DNA of 64,000 bases. Origin: Crocinitomicaceae bacterium. Its GTDB lineage: Bacteria; Bacteroidota; Bacteroidia; Flavobacteriales_D; Crocinitomicaceae. The notes under the pieces were generated by a model that was not told the origin of the DNA, did not search any database, and was given only the letters and a program-made list of their open reading frames with translations. Position 1 is the stretch's first letter; every line of letters begins with the position of its first letter. The DNA lies in contig JAQWYK010000002.1 in assembly GCA_029254025.1 (NCBI GenBank), positions 62,001 through 126,000 of the forward strand, given 5' to 3'. The position numbers and the translations under genes are program-made. Positions 53,785 through 61,660 of this stretch are shown piece by piece.

Positions 53785-54756
53785 ATGATGACAGTAAAGG
53801 AAATCAAAGCACCCATCGCACATGAACTCGATGAATTCGAGTTACGTTTTCGTGAAAACATGCGTTCAAAAGTACCTTTACTCGATAAAATCACCCATTA
53901 TATTGTCAAACGAAAAGGAAAGCAAATGCGTCCCATGTTTGTATTTCTTTCCGCAAAAATGCTGGGTGTGGTCAATGATGACACCTATACTTCTGCGTCT
54001 TTAGTGGAATTGCTGCATACTGCTACCTTGGTCCATGACGACGTCGTGGATGACGCCAATGAGCGACGCGGATTTTTCTCGATCAACGCACTATGGAAGA
54101 ATAAAATTGCAGTGCTAGTGGGGGATTATTTGTTGTCTAAAGTATTACTACTAAGTATTGAGCACAAGAAATTTCGTTCGCTAGAAATTGTTGCACGTGC
54201 GGTACGTGAAATGAGTGAAGGTGAACTTCTTCAAATTGAAAAAGCCCGTAAGCTCGATATTACAGAAGACGTATATTTTGAAGTTATTCGCCAAAAAACA
54301 GCCTCACTTATTTCTACCTGTTGTGAAGCAGGGGCAATTTCGGTAGAACGCGAAGATGAAGCAGAGCGCATGCGAAAATTTGGCGATTTGGTAGGACTTG
54401 CATTTCAAATCAAAGATGACATTTTTGACTACGGAAGTCCAGGGAAGATTGGGAAACCAACAGGGATAGATATTCGTGAACAAAAAATGACCTTGCCTTT
54501 AATTTATACCTTAAACACAGCAAGCAAAGAAACTCGTAGAGAACTCATCAATATTGTCAAACGACACAACGAAAATTCTAAGAAAATTAATCGTGCAATA
54601 GAGCTCGTTATCAGTAATGGTGGAATCGAATATGCCTATGGTAGAATGATGGAGTTGAAAACTGAAGCTCTCGAATTATTAACCGATATTCCAGAATCTC
54701 CTGCAAAAACTGCCTTAATTGGGTTGGTGGAATACACCGTGAACAGAGAGAAATAA
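53785..54756 (+). CDS. Polyprenyl diphosphate synthase (octaprenyl type)
   Basis: This 323-residue trans-prenyl synthase makes the isoprenoid side chain of menaquinone by adding isopentenyl units. The two aspartate-rich motifs are DDVVDD (about residues 85-90, LVHDDVVDDANERRG) and DDIFD (QIKDDIFDYG), and the KGKQMRP region binds substrate. An earlier in-frame TTG at 53776 is part of the -7 promoter element, so ATG 53785 was chosen. Chain length cannot be read from sequence alone. Its 3' end is duplicated at 57645-57702. Confidence 0.93.
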   Translation: MMTVKEIKAPIAHELDEFELRFRENMRSKVPLLDKITHYIVKRKGKQMRPMFVFLSAKMLGVVNDDTYTSASLVELLHTATLVHDDVVDDANERRGFFSINALWKNKIAVLVGDYLLSKVLLLSIEHKKFRSLEIVARAVREMSEGELLQIEKARKLDITEDVYFEVIRQKTASLISTCCEAGAISVEREDEAERMRKFGDLVGLAFQIKDDIFDYGSPGKIGKPTGIDIREQKMTLPLIYTLNTASKETRRELINIVKRHNENSKKINRAIELVISNGGIEYAYGRMMELKTEALELLTDIPESPAKTALIGLVEYTVNREK

Positions 54757-55056
54757 TATTTTTATGAAGTTCGAACTTCCTTTCTCTTAAATAGTATGGG
54801 TAAATAGAGGGATGAATTCAGCGTGATAATTTGCACCCATAAATATCTCAACCCAATTCATACGTTAAATTGCACAAATATTGCAATTTACCACAAAACT
54901 GGGCTTCTTAGTTACACCGCTTTTATGGAGCCGCTGAAATCACCCACACTAAGAAGTTCAGATCTTCTACATTAAACAATCGAAATCAAGAGCCTTTTAA
55001 TGAACCTTAATTTTTCAGATTAACAAAAAGAAGTGTAGTTATAATCTTCTTTTAAT
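54757..55056. other. Non-coding gap after the polyprenyl synthase gene, with a 9-bp hairpin
   Basis: About 300 bases without a gene. CTTCTTAGT (54904-54912) and ACTAAGAAG (54948-54956) form a 9-bp stem with a 35-base loop. TTGCA-N7-TGCAA is seen near 54876-54892. The hairpin might be an RNA structure; no T tract follows. Confidence 0.45.
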
Positions 55057-55467
55057 CTATTGCACGATATTAAATTGTAAAATAGATAGAAAATAATGGT
55101 CTGTATAAGGACTAAAGGTACTCGAGCCAGTATAGTTATACGTCACTTGAATCACGTCTCCCGATGTCAACCAAATAGGATAATTTATCCCTTGGAACGT
55201 ATCTTGAGTAATTGGGAATGGACGAATTAATATTTAATGTAAAGGTACGCGAAGTGCTGGAAGAGGGTTGGACATGGGAGAAGAGAGCACTTTCAAGCTT
55301 CCAGGTTTTTCCGGAAGGAACTGTAAAAGCTGTGCCAGAGACAAAAGTGGGGCCATAAGCATCAGTTAACGACTCTGTTATGGAAGAGTGCTGTCATACT
55401 GCAAATTACCCTGTGCAGAAAGCTGAATTGATACCATGCAAAGTGCAATTAAAATTAGTTTTTTCAT
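55057..55467 (-). pseudogene. Frameshifted paralogue of the small exported protein at 55764
   Basis: From ATG 55467 the minus strand reads MKKLILIALCMVSI then SAQGNLQYDSTLP before a stop. Shifted frames continue with SLTDAYGPTFVSGTAFTVPS, then DTFQGINYPIWLTSGDVIQ and TYNYTGSSTFSPYTDHYFL, ending NIVQ and TAG at 55057-55059. The order and style match the intact 131-residue protein at 55764 (start SAQGNLQ; TITVPNGK; LPLWLGEG). At least two frameshifts are present. The gene starts as an ATGA overlap with the upstream gene, so it was once the last cistron of this small operon. Confidence 0.75.
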
Positions 55468-55763
55468 TTCTTCTTGAAGTAAAATTGATATTGAACCATG
55501 TCTTTTTTCGAGAGTAATTCTAGTTCGGCGGTATAGTAAGGCGCACGAATAGTATCTCCTGCATGGTAGGTTTCATTAAAATTAGTGTTGGCCACCTGTA
55601 TGCTGCAGGCATCACCGCCATTTACAAATACTCTATCCAGCTGCCAGTTTTCATTGTACGGTACAATCATATAACTTCCGGCATAAGTGCTCTTGTAAAA
55701 AGTAGAATCTTGCCCGAAAGCAGAATAGGATAGGAGAGTTATGCACAGCAAAGCCAGTTTCAT
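55464..55763 (-). CDS. Small exported protein of unknown function
   Basis: This 99-residue protein has a signal peptide (MKLALLCITLLSYSAFGQ). The rest is predicted beta-rich (STYAGSYMIVPYNENWQLDRVFVNGGDACSIQ-style strands) and ends KKK. I do not recognise a family. It starts directly after the stop of the next gene upstream and its stop overlaps the start of the decayed paralogue. Confidence 0.6.
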   Translation of the reverse strand: MKLALLCITLLSYSAFGQDSTFYKSTYAGSYMIVPYNENWQLDRVFVNGGDACSIQVANTNFNETYHAGDTIRAPYYTAELELLSKKDMVQYQFYFKKK

Positions 55764-56159
55764 TTATGGTACTACGTTAAATTCGATTGCCGAAACACCA
55801 ACTTTATTTGATGTCGTATTTCCGGTTTGAGTAACGACAATATTGTGAGTTCCTTCACCAAGCCATAATGGTAAACACGTATTTTGTTGGGAATATGAAT
55901 AATATACGTTAATACCTGCTATTGTTACTGCAGCATAACTAGAATAAATTGGATATTCCGAAGAACCAAAGACTCGAAGTAAGGAAACCCCCTCTATTTT
56001 TAAGACCTTTCCATTAGGTACAGTTATTGTTCCAATGACATTATCGGGAGATCCCGTAAAGGTGTACTCAGAATTTATAACCTGATTAAACTGCAAGTTC
56101 CCTTGTGCGCTTATTGATAATGAAATCAGAATCACCGCTATACTCAATAATTTTTTCAT
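55764..56159 (-). CDS. Small exported beta-rich protein
   Basis: This 131-residue protein has a signal peptide ending ISAQ. The mature part is beta-rich (GTITVPNGKVLKIEGVSLLRV, NTCLPLWLGEGTHNIVVTQTGN) and resembles short secreted proteins beside collagen-like proteins in Bacteroidota. A frameshifted relative lies at 55057-55467. No enzymatic motif is visible. It lies 10 bp after the collagen-like gene and directly before the next small gene, so all are one operon. Confidence 0.65.
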   Translation of the reverse strand: MKKLLSIAVILISLSISAQGNLQFNQVINSEYTFTGSPDNVIGTITVPNGKVLKIEGVSLLRVFGSSEYPIYSSYAAVTIAGINVYYSYSQQNTCLPLWLGEGTHNIVVTQTGNTTSNKVGVSAIEFNVVP

Positions 56160-56169
56160 TTAGTTCGTT

Positions 56170-56991
56170 TTAAAATCCATTTACGGTATAAATTAGTGTA
56201 TTTGCATCGCTGCCAGAACCACTTGAGGAAACCCCATCTTGAGCAATGACGTTCCAAGAGCCATTCCAAATATATGAGATTCCAACGGTGCTATTGTAGT
56301 ATGCATCGTTTATGCTTGGTGATGCAGGTGCTGTTGCTAATGTACCGAGCCAATTGAGAGAAACACCATTTGTTCCGTTTGTTCCGTTTGTCCCAGCAGG
56401 GCCTGTGGCTCCCTGAGGACCTATCGCCCCGGTAGCTCCCGTTGGTCCTTGTGGCCCCGTCAATGAGTTGATGAAATCAGCTTCTGTTCCTGTATTCCCT
56501 AGTGTAATCCAAGTGTCGTATGCACTCTCTCCATTTGTTCCATTTGTTCCGTTTGTCCCAGCAGGGCCTGTGGCTCCTTGAGGACCTGGAGTCCCAGAAT
56601 TTTCTGCATAAAGTGCATAAGGCACACTCATTAGCTGTTGTGTTCCCAGAATTGAATAACTGGTTCCTCCCGTTTCATCCGCAGATATTTCAGCAAAATA
56701 AGGCCCAGCTGACCAATCAATAGTGGCAAAGTCTCCTGAGATTATAGTTCCTTGCCCAATTACTACATTAACCAATCCAAATTGGCTGGTAGTTGGAGTG
56801 AAACTCTCTTCATAAACAGCCGATCCAGAGGGAGAACTTTGAAGGATGGCCACTTTTAAACCAACTGCTTGGTTAGTCAAAACGGCACCTACATTATCAC
56901 GGATTACCGCTTGATAGTTAACTCCTTGTGGAGCTTGAGCAAAAGTTGCCGCAGAAATGGCACTAAACAAAAGTGTAATTAATTGTTTCAA
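56170..56991 (-). CDS. Exported collagen-like repeat protein
   Basis: This 273-residue protein has a signal peptide (ending ATFAQ), a beta-rich N-terminal module (GVNYQAVIRDNVGAVLTNQAVGLKVAIL to GTQQLMSVPYALYAENS), found often in this group, and then Gly-X-Y runs (GPQGATGPAGTNGTNGTNG) that appear twice around a 27-residue spacer. A 57-bp DNA repeat underlies the two runs (56366-56422, 56531-56587). The C-terminus resembles phage-tail-type tips (ATAPASPSINDAYYNS, YIWNGSWNVIAQDG). The start codon is TTG. It is probably a surface fibre or adhesin. Confidence 0.8.
   Translation of the reverse strand: MKQLITLLFSAISAATFAQAPQGVNYQAVIRDNVGAVLTNQAVGLKVAILQSSPSGSAVYEESFTPTTSQFGLVNVVIGQGTIISGDFATIDWSAGPYFAEISADETGGTSYSILGTQQLMSVPYALYAENSGTPGPQGATGPAGTNGTNGTNGESAYDTWITLGNTGTEADFINSLTGPQGPTGATGAIGPQGATGPAGTNGTNGTNGVSLNWLGTLATAPASPSINDAYYNSTVGISYIWNGSWNVIAQDGVSSSGSGSDANTLIYTVNGF
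56366..56587. repeat. 57-bp direct repeat inside the collagen-like gene
   Basis: Copy 1 (56366-56422) and copy 2 (56531-56587) differ at two positions and encode the collagen-like GxY runs. Their high identity allows slippage or recombination, which would delete or duplicate the 165-bp unit between them without changing the frame. Confidence 0.85.
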
Positions 56992-56992
56992 A

Positions 56993-57463
56993 TTAGTGTA
57001 TTGTAATAAATGCAGTTGTAATAGACACTTGATTTTCTAATGTATACTCAAAAAAGTATTTTCCCTTAACAAGGTTTGAAACATCCAACGTAAGCATTGC
57101 TTGGTAATGCGAACCTTCTAAAACGATTCTTCCAGTTATATCAAATACTTTATAAGAAAAAGGTTCTTCTACAGAAGAAACAAAAGTGATCTGTTGGGCG
57201 GCAGGGTTCGGATATAATCCAACTTCAATAGAATTTGATCCAACCAAAGAAATAGTCGACTGATTCGTCTGTTGAAATCCAAGCGTATGAATTTCAGAAT
57301 CCGTTAGGGAAGCGGTAAATGTTTCACCAATAGTAAAACTTACCTGCATATTGGCATTGGAAATCTGTGTTCCTGCTGAGCCAATAACGTCTCTTGAGAT
57401 GTCGATTTGTGCACCCGCCGAAAAGGATAGCACCAACCCTGAAATGAGTAGTAGTTTCTTCAT
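56993..57463 (-). CDS. Protein with type IX secretion sorting domain
   Basis: This 156-residue protein has a signal peptide (ending SAGAQ), a short central part (QVSFTIGETFTASLTDSEIHTLGFQQ) typical of this group, and a C-terminal type A sorting domain (VGLYPNPAAQQITF, YKVFDITGRIVLEG, DVSNLVKGKYFFEY). The domain directs it through the type IX system to the cell surface. It is first in the operon with the collagen-like protein, so the two may be partners on the surface. Confidence 0.82.
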   Translation of the reverse strand: MKKLLLISGLVLSFSAGAQIDISRDVIGSAGTQISNANMQVSFTIGETFTASLTDSEIHTLGFQQTNQSTISLVGSNSIEVGLYPNPAAQQITFVSSVEEPFSYKVFDITGRIVLEGSHYQAMLTLDVSNLVKGKYFFEYTLENQVSITTAFITIH

Positions 57464-57794
57464 AGTTTTATATGACCCTCAATTATAATTATTAATATTA
57501 ACAAAACCTTGGATATTTAAAAAAATAGTACTCTTTGTTCCAAATCATCAAAAAAATTGCAGCGTATTGAGGCAAACGATACTATCAATGAGCAGAAGGG
57601 GTTTTGGTGAGGTGTAAATGGAATGAACAGCAAATTTATTTAATCCTGAAAAAACACATTGATGGCTTGGTGGAATACAACGTGAATAGAAAGAAATAAT
57701 AATCTTTTCTTTTAAAAGTTAAACGAATCTTTTCGGATTCTAAGATTCTCCATAAATACGTTTAGAGAATTACATTCTTTTACAAAGCGTAGTA
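57464..57794. other. Gap with a truncated copy of the polyprenyl synthase 3' end
   Basis: A 331-bp gap with no intact gene. 57645-57702 matches 54700-54760, the end of the polyprenyl synthase gene, at most positions (TTGGTGGAATACAMCGTGAA, AGAAATAATA) with a 2-nt deletion. The rest shows nothing recognisable, only AT-rich sequence. Confidence 0.7.
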
Positions 57795-59834
57795 TTAACT
57801 TATTCCCATATAATATTTGTACAAGGCTTCCTGGGCGTCAATAATTTCATCTCCAGATTGTGGCTTAACATGCCTATTACGAAGATCATTATCAACCATG
57901 CGTGCTTTTACATTATCCTTCCATTGAAGCTCAAATACATTTCTTATATTAGCTTTTATGTCATCCTGCAAAATAGGAGTAGTAACTTCAATTCGCTTTT
58001 CGAGGTTACGGGTCATCCAATCAGCAGAAGAGATATAAAATTGTTCTGCTCCGTTATTATGAAAAATAATTACCCGCGTATGCTCTAAGTATCGCCCGAC
58101 AATACTAATAATTTCGATGTTTTCGCTCTGTCCTGGAATCCCTGGCACCAAACAGCACACTCCTCTTATAATTGCTCGAATATTAACCCCTGCATTACTC
58201 GCCTCATACAGTTTCGCAATCAACTTGTTGTCCACCAAATTATTGATCTTAATGTCAATACTGGCCGGCAAACCTTTTTTGGCATTTTTAATTTCATTGT
58301 TAATTAAGGTGCTAAATTTTCTTCGGGTATTAAATGGAGAAACCAATAGATTACGGTAAGTACCCCGTTCTATGTTGTTTTCCATCAAATTGAACACCTT
58401 TTTAATCTCCCGTGTTATTTCAGGCTTAGCCGTGAACAAGCTATAATCCGTGTAGACCTTTGCCGTACCACCATGAAAGTTCCCCGTGCCGATGTGTGCA
58501 ATGACGTGCTCCTTCTTACCTGAAAAGCGTGTAACTTGGATAAGTTTCGAATGTACTTTCAACCCAGGAACACCGTAAATAATTTTAGCTCCATGCTCAC
58601 GTAACACATTGGACCAATACATGTTATTTTCCTCGTCGAAACGCGCTTGAAGCTCGACCACTACTGTTACATCTTTCCCATTCTTTACGGCGTTAATGAG
58701 CGCATTAATTACTTGGGATCTTGATGCCACGCGATAAATATTAATTTTTATCGCACGTACTTTTGGGTCGATGGCTGCTTCGCGGAGAAAATCGACAAGG
58801 TGATCAAATTTTTGATAGGGATAATGCAGTAGATAATCCTTTTCTAGAATTGATTTCAAAATTGATTTAGAATTCGAAAAACCGGGATGTTGAACAGGAC
58901 TTTGTTTCGGAAAGATAAATTCCTTTCTACCGAAGTCCGGAAACTTCATTAAATCTTTAAAATTGTGGTACCGACCACTTGGAGCAGTATGATCGATTTC
59001 AGAAATCCCAATGGCTTCTTTGAGGTATTTGAGCAGATCTTTTGGCATTTGTTCATCATAGATAAAGCGAACAGGTTCACCTTTCTTGCGTTGTTTAATG
59101 CTGTGTTCCATTTTATCATACATCGAAATGGAGATGTCATCATCGAGGTTGAGTTCAGCGTCTCGCGTAAACTTAAACGTAAATGCTGAAATACTTTCAA
59201 ATTCAAAAATACTGAAGATTTGGTATAAGAAGAGCCGAATAATATCATCTAAAAGCATGACATAATCTTTGTCGTCATCTTTAAAGGTTAGGAACCGGGG
59301 ATGAGCGGAAGGAACTTGGATCAAGGCATACCTAGCCTTTCCTTTCTTTTCATTCACAATGGTTGTTGCGAGGTAAATTTCTTTATCCTGTAACCGCGGA
59401 AACTTATGTTTCTTGTCGAGCATAATCGGAACGATATCCCGCTTTAACTCTTCGTGATAATATTCCGTCAGTTGTTCTTTGATTTTATCGGGAATAGTTT
59501 CTTCATTAATATGAAAAATACCATGACTTTCCATTTCCTTCAAGAGGCGTTGGTAGGATAAATCATAGATTTTACGTTGTTTCTTGACGGTATCTTGGAT
59601 GGCGTTGAGGAGGTCTTTGGCAGAGCCCTCAAATCCGTCTAATTTTTGTTCTTTGAGTGGAACTAAGCGGTTGATATTGGCGACGCGAACCCGGAAAAAT
59701 TCGTCCATATTGTTCGAATAGATTCCTAAAAAACGAAGCCTTTCAATCAACGGTGTAGCGCGATCCAAGCTTTCTTGAAGCACGCGTTCATTGAACGATA
59801 ACCAACTTAACTCTCTATTCACTAATTTCTCCAT
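57795..59834 (-). CDS. ppk1: Polyphosphate kinase 1
   Basis: This 679-residue enzyme polymerises the gamma phosphate of ATP into polyphosphate. The N-terminal NRELSWLSFNERVLQE, the YRVASRSQVINALINAVKNGKDV region, KVHSKLIQ with a conserved His, and NFHGGTAKVYTDYSLFTA carry the PLD-like phosphotransfer sites. TTG 59837 precedes ATG 59834, which was chosen. It ends 192 bp before a lipoprotein gene. Together with the Na/phosphate cotransporter further on, it suggests phosphate storage. Confidence 0.95.
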   Translation of the reverse strand: MEKLVNRELSWLSFNERVLQESLDRATPLIERLRFLGIYSNNMDEFFRVRVANINRLVPLKEQKLDGFEGSAKDLLNAIQDTVKKQRKIYDLSYQRLLKEMESHGIFHINEETIPDKIKEQLTEYYHEELKRDIVPIMLDKKHKFPRLQDKEIYLATTIVNEKKGKARYALIQVPSAHPRFLTFKDDDKDYVMLLDDIIRLFLYQIFSIFEFESISAFTFKFTRDAELNLDDDISISMYDKMEHSIKQRKKGEPVRFIYDEQMPKDLLKYLKEAIGISEIDHTAPSGRYHNFKDLMKFPDFGRKEFIFPKQSPVQHPGFSNSKSILKSILEKDYLLHYPYQKFDHLVDFLREAAIDPKVRAIKINIYRVASRSQVINALINAVKNGKDVTVVVELQARFDEENNMYWSNVLREHGAKIIYGVPGLKVHSKLIQVTRFSGKKEHVIAHIGTGNFHGGTAKVYTDYSLFTAKPEITREIKKVFNLMENNIERGTYRNLLVSPFNTRRKFSTLINNEIKNAKKGLPASIDIKINNLVDNKLIAKLYEASNAGVNIRAIIRGVCCLVPGIPGQSENIEIISIVGRYLEHTRVIIFHNNGAEQFYISSADWMTRNLEKRIEVTTPILQDDIKANIRNVFELQWKDNVKARMVDNDLRNRHVKPQSGDEIIDAQEALYKYYMGIS

Positions 59835-59871
59835 CAATTCTCAAAGATAAAAAGCATTCTAATTCTTAGCG

Positions 59872-59903
59872 CAAAAAATAAGGGAAGCTTATCAACTTCC
59901 CTT
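59872..59903 (-). terminator. Intrinsic terminator
   Basis: On the minus strand, AAGGGAAG (59903-59896), an 8-base loop, CTTCCCTT (59887-59880), then ATTTTTTG. A perfect 8-bp stem followed by a T run is a good rho-independent terminator. It ends the transcript from the promoter at 59954 and may also serve the lipoprotein gene at 60026. Confidence 0.8.
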
Positions 59904-59961
59904 AAACCTCAAATCCATGTTGTTTACCATGAAAAAACTTACTTGCTATGGCACAAATTTA
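59880..59961 (-). ncRNA. Candidate small RNA of about 75 nt upstream of ppk1
   Basis: A promoter (TTG, 17 bp, TAAATTTG at 59954-59961) and the terminator at 59872-59903 define a transcript of about 70-75 nucleotides. No gene accounts for it. It contains a possible 12-codon ORF (MVNNMDLRFKGS) whose last codons lie in the hairpin. It may be a regulatory RNA or a leader. Confidence 0.5.
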
Positions 59962-60025
59962 AGAACTGATTATTAAACCAATATTACCTAGAAATTATGT
60001 TAGTAATAAATCCTTCATTTTGTGT

Positions 60026-60559
60026 TTAGGAAACTTTCATTCCGCGCACTACCCTGTCTTTTCGTTGGTTTTTCTTCCATTGCTTCAGCTTCACCATCAA
60101 GTAAGCAGCGTCACTTCCTGAAACAGCAAAATATACGCCTCCTCCATAATCGAGTTCGCCTCTTCCGGCCTTCCAATCTGCCACAAGATAAAAACGGCCA
60201 GAAGACATGTTAGGGCGCTCCGCAAACACTAATGTTCTTCCTTGACCAACTTCAAAACGAATAAACACTGCTCCGTTTTCTCCAATCTTATCAAATACGC
60301 AAGGAGTACTTGTAGGAATTACAATACGCTCCGACAATGAACTCGAGCTTACTACCAAGTCTCCCGATTCACCAGTGGTTGCAGTAGTTTCTGATTTTTC
60401 ACTACGTTCCAAAATGATTGTTTTGGAGGTGTAAAACTGAACTTTCTTCAACTTGTCCTCTGTTAAATCAAATTCATCTTTAATCTTTTTGGTATATGGG
60501 ACTTTAGTTGCACAACTTGCCAACACGACTACCGATAAAAGCATTATTACATATTTCAT
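60026..60559 (-). CDS. Lipoprotein of unknown function
   Basis: This 177-residue protein has a lipobox ending LASC with the acylated cysteine at about residue 16. The mature part begins ATKVPYTKKIKDEFDLTEDKLKKVQFYTSK and contains a beta-rich region (TLVFAERPNMSSGRFYLVADW) and basic tail. The family is not recognised, although similar proteins are common in Bacteroidota. It lies 43 bp after the LuxE-like gene in the same direction. Confidence 0.68.
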   Translation of the reverse strand: MKYVIMLLSVVVLASCATKVPYTKKIKDEFDLTEDKLKKVQFYTSKTIILERSEKSETTATTGESGDLVVSSSSLSERIVIPTSTPCVFDKIGENGAVFIRFEVGQGRTLVFAERPNMSSGRFYLVADWKAGRGELDYGGGVYFAVSGSDAAYLMVKLKQWKKNQRKDRVVRGMKVS

Positions 60560-60602
60560 ATCTATTCATTTTAATTTTTCGAACAAAGATTGTTCCTTTT
60601 TT

Positions 60603-61592
60603 CTAATTAACCAACAAATTACAGCCTCTTATGTCACTGTTATCAAATCTGCCCAAAATTTTGAATTGATTTCCATGTTCTACTCCCAAATCATCAGTCG
60701 CAATAAATGCGCATGAATAGAGGTTTGCTAGATCAATAATGTTCACCCCACCTGTTTTTCCAGGAGGAACATAACTCCGAGGATCATTAATTTCGCGTAT
60801 CTTAATACGCAACCAACTGGGTGTTGAAAATAATAACTCATCATTACAATAGGCTTGAGATAACATTTCAGTCATTCCATATTCCGAGCGCATTTTTGGG
60901 CCATTTAGCCCCCTGTGTAGCTCCGCATGCAATTCTTCCTTTAATAGTTCTTTTCTCCGCCCTTTCATTCCTCCCGTTTCAATGACAGTTACACCGGATA
61001 AGTCTGGGCCCAGCGCTGCCAGATCCATAAGTGCATATGATACTCCAAACAGCACGATTTTTTTTCCTTCATTTTTTAACTGTTGAATGCGCTGAGGGAG
61101 AAAGTTGAGTTCCTCCAGGTAAAATCCTGAGGCGGGATCCTGCGACGCGACAATCAGCTCATTTACCATATATACCAATGAAGAGTCTCCCTGCGCCACA
61201 TAATTTGGTAATAACGCCACGATTACCTGATTTGTTGGTTCACCAATGAGCTGTCGATACGCTAACTGAAAAGAACGTTCATAGACTTCCTTGAAAGCTA
61301 CATGATGTTCACTGCGTGCTTGACCTGTTGTACCCGAACTCTTGAAGACCACTTCTGTTGATAGCCCGTCAACAATTACTTTAGTTGACTTAAAAAAAGA
61401 AATGGGAAGAAATGGTATATCCTCTAGGCGATTAACTTCCTTTATGCCTTGAAGTTCGCAAAAGGTTTTATACAACGTGTTATGGGCTATTTGATAGGCA
61501 AATACATTTAACGCCACCTGCTCGAAATCATCCGGAGTTTCCGAAAGCTGGAAAATTTGATCCTCCAATGCGCTATATCTGTGGATTTCCAT
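60603..61592 (-). CDS. LuxE-like acyl-protein synthetase
   Basis: This 329-residue protein belongs to the acyl-protein synthetase (LuxE) family of ANL enzymes, which activate a carboxylate as acyl-AMP. The motif SSGTTGQARSEHHV holds the AMP-binding loop (SSGTTG at residues 85-90), and KMRSEYGMTEMLSQAY the core. FIATDDLGVE precedes the C-terminal region. No luxCD genes or polysaccharide genes are near, so the substrate is unknown. In Bacteroidota, stand-alone LuxE homologues are sometimes near cell-surface genes. ATG 61592 is preferred, since TTG 61601 lies in the TATCTTTG promoter. Confidence 0.8.
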   Translation of the reverse strand: MEIHRYSALEDQIFQLSETPDDFEQVALNVFAYQIAHNTLYKTFCELQGIKEVNRLEDIPFLPISFFKSTKVIVDGLSTEVVFKSSGTTGQARSEHHVAFKEVYERSFQLAYRQLIGEPTNQVIVALLPNYVAQGDSSLVYMVNELIVASQDPASGFYLEELNFLPQRIQQLKNEGKKIVLFGVSYALMDLAALGPDLSGVTVIETGGMKGRRKELLKEELHAELHRGLNGPKMRSEYGMTEMLSQAYCNDELLFSTPSWLRIKIREINDPRSYVPPGKTGGVNIIDLANLYSCAFIATDDLGVEHGNQFKILGRFDNSDIRGCNLLVN

Positions 61593-61598
61593 AGGGTA

Positions 61599-61606
61599 CA
61601 AAGATA
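61599..61606 (-). promoter_or_regulatory. -7 promoter element giving a leaderless LuxE-like mRNA
   Basis: TATCTTTG on the minus strand is followed by TACCCT and then ATG at 61592. This 6-bp spacing equals that at 53771, so the mRNA probably starts at the first codon. Confidence 0.5.
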
Positions 61607-61660
61607 AAGAATGAACGAATGCATTGGGAGTATCCGTCCATGTAACCCTGAAAAAATAAT

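Noticed and set aside
54904-54956. Hairpin CTTCTTAGT/ACTAAGAAG as a terminator of the polyprenyl synthase gene
   Set aside because: The loop is 35 bases and no T run follows. It is 150 bp after the stop codon, so it is left as an unexplained structure.
56366-56587. CRISPR-like repeat pair
   Set aside because: Only two 57-bp copies in a coding frame, encoding collagen-like Gly-X-Y runs. There is no spacer array and no cas gene in the window.
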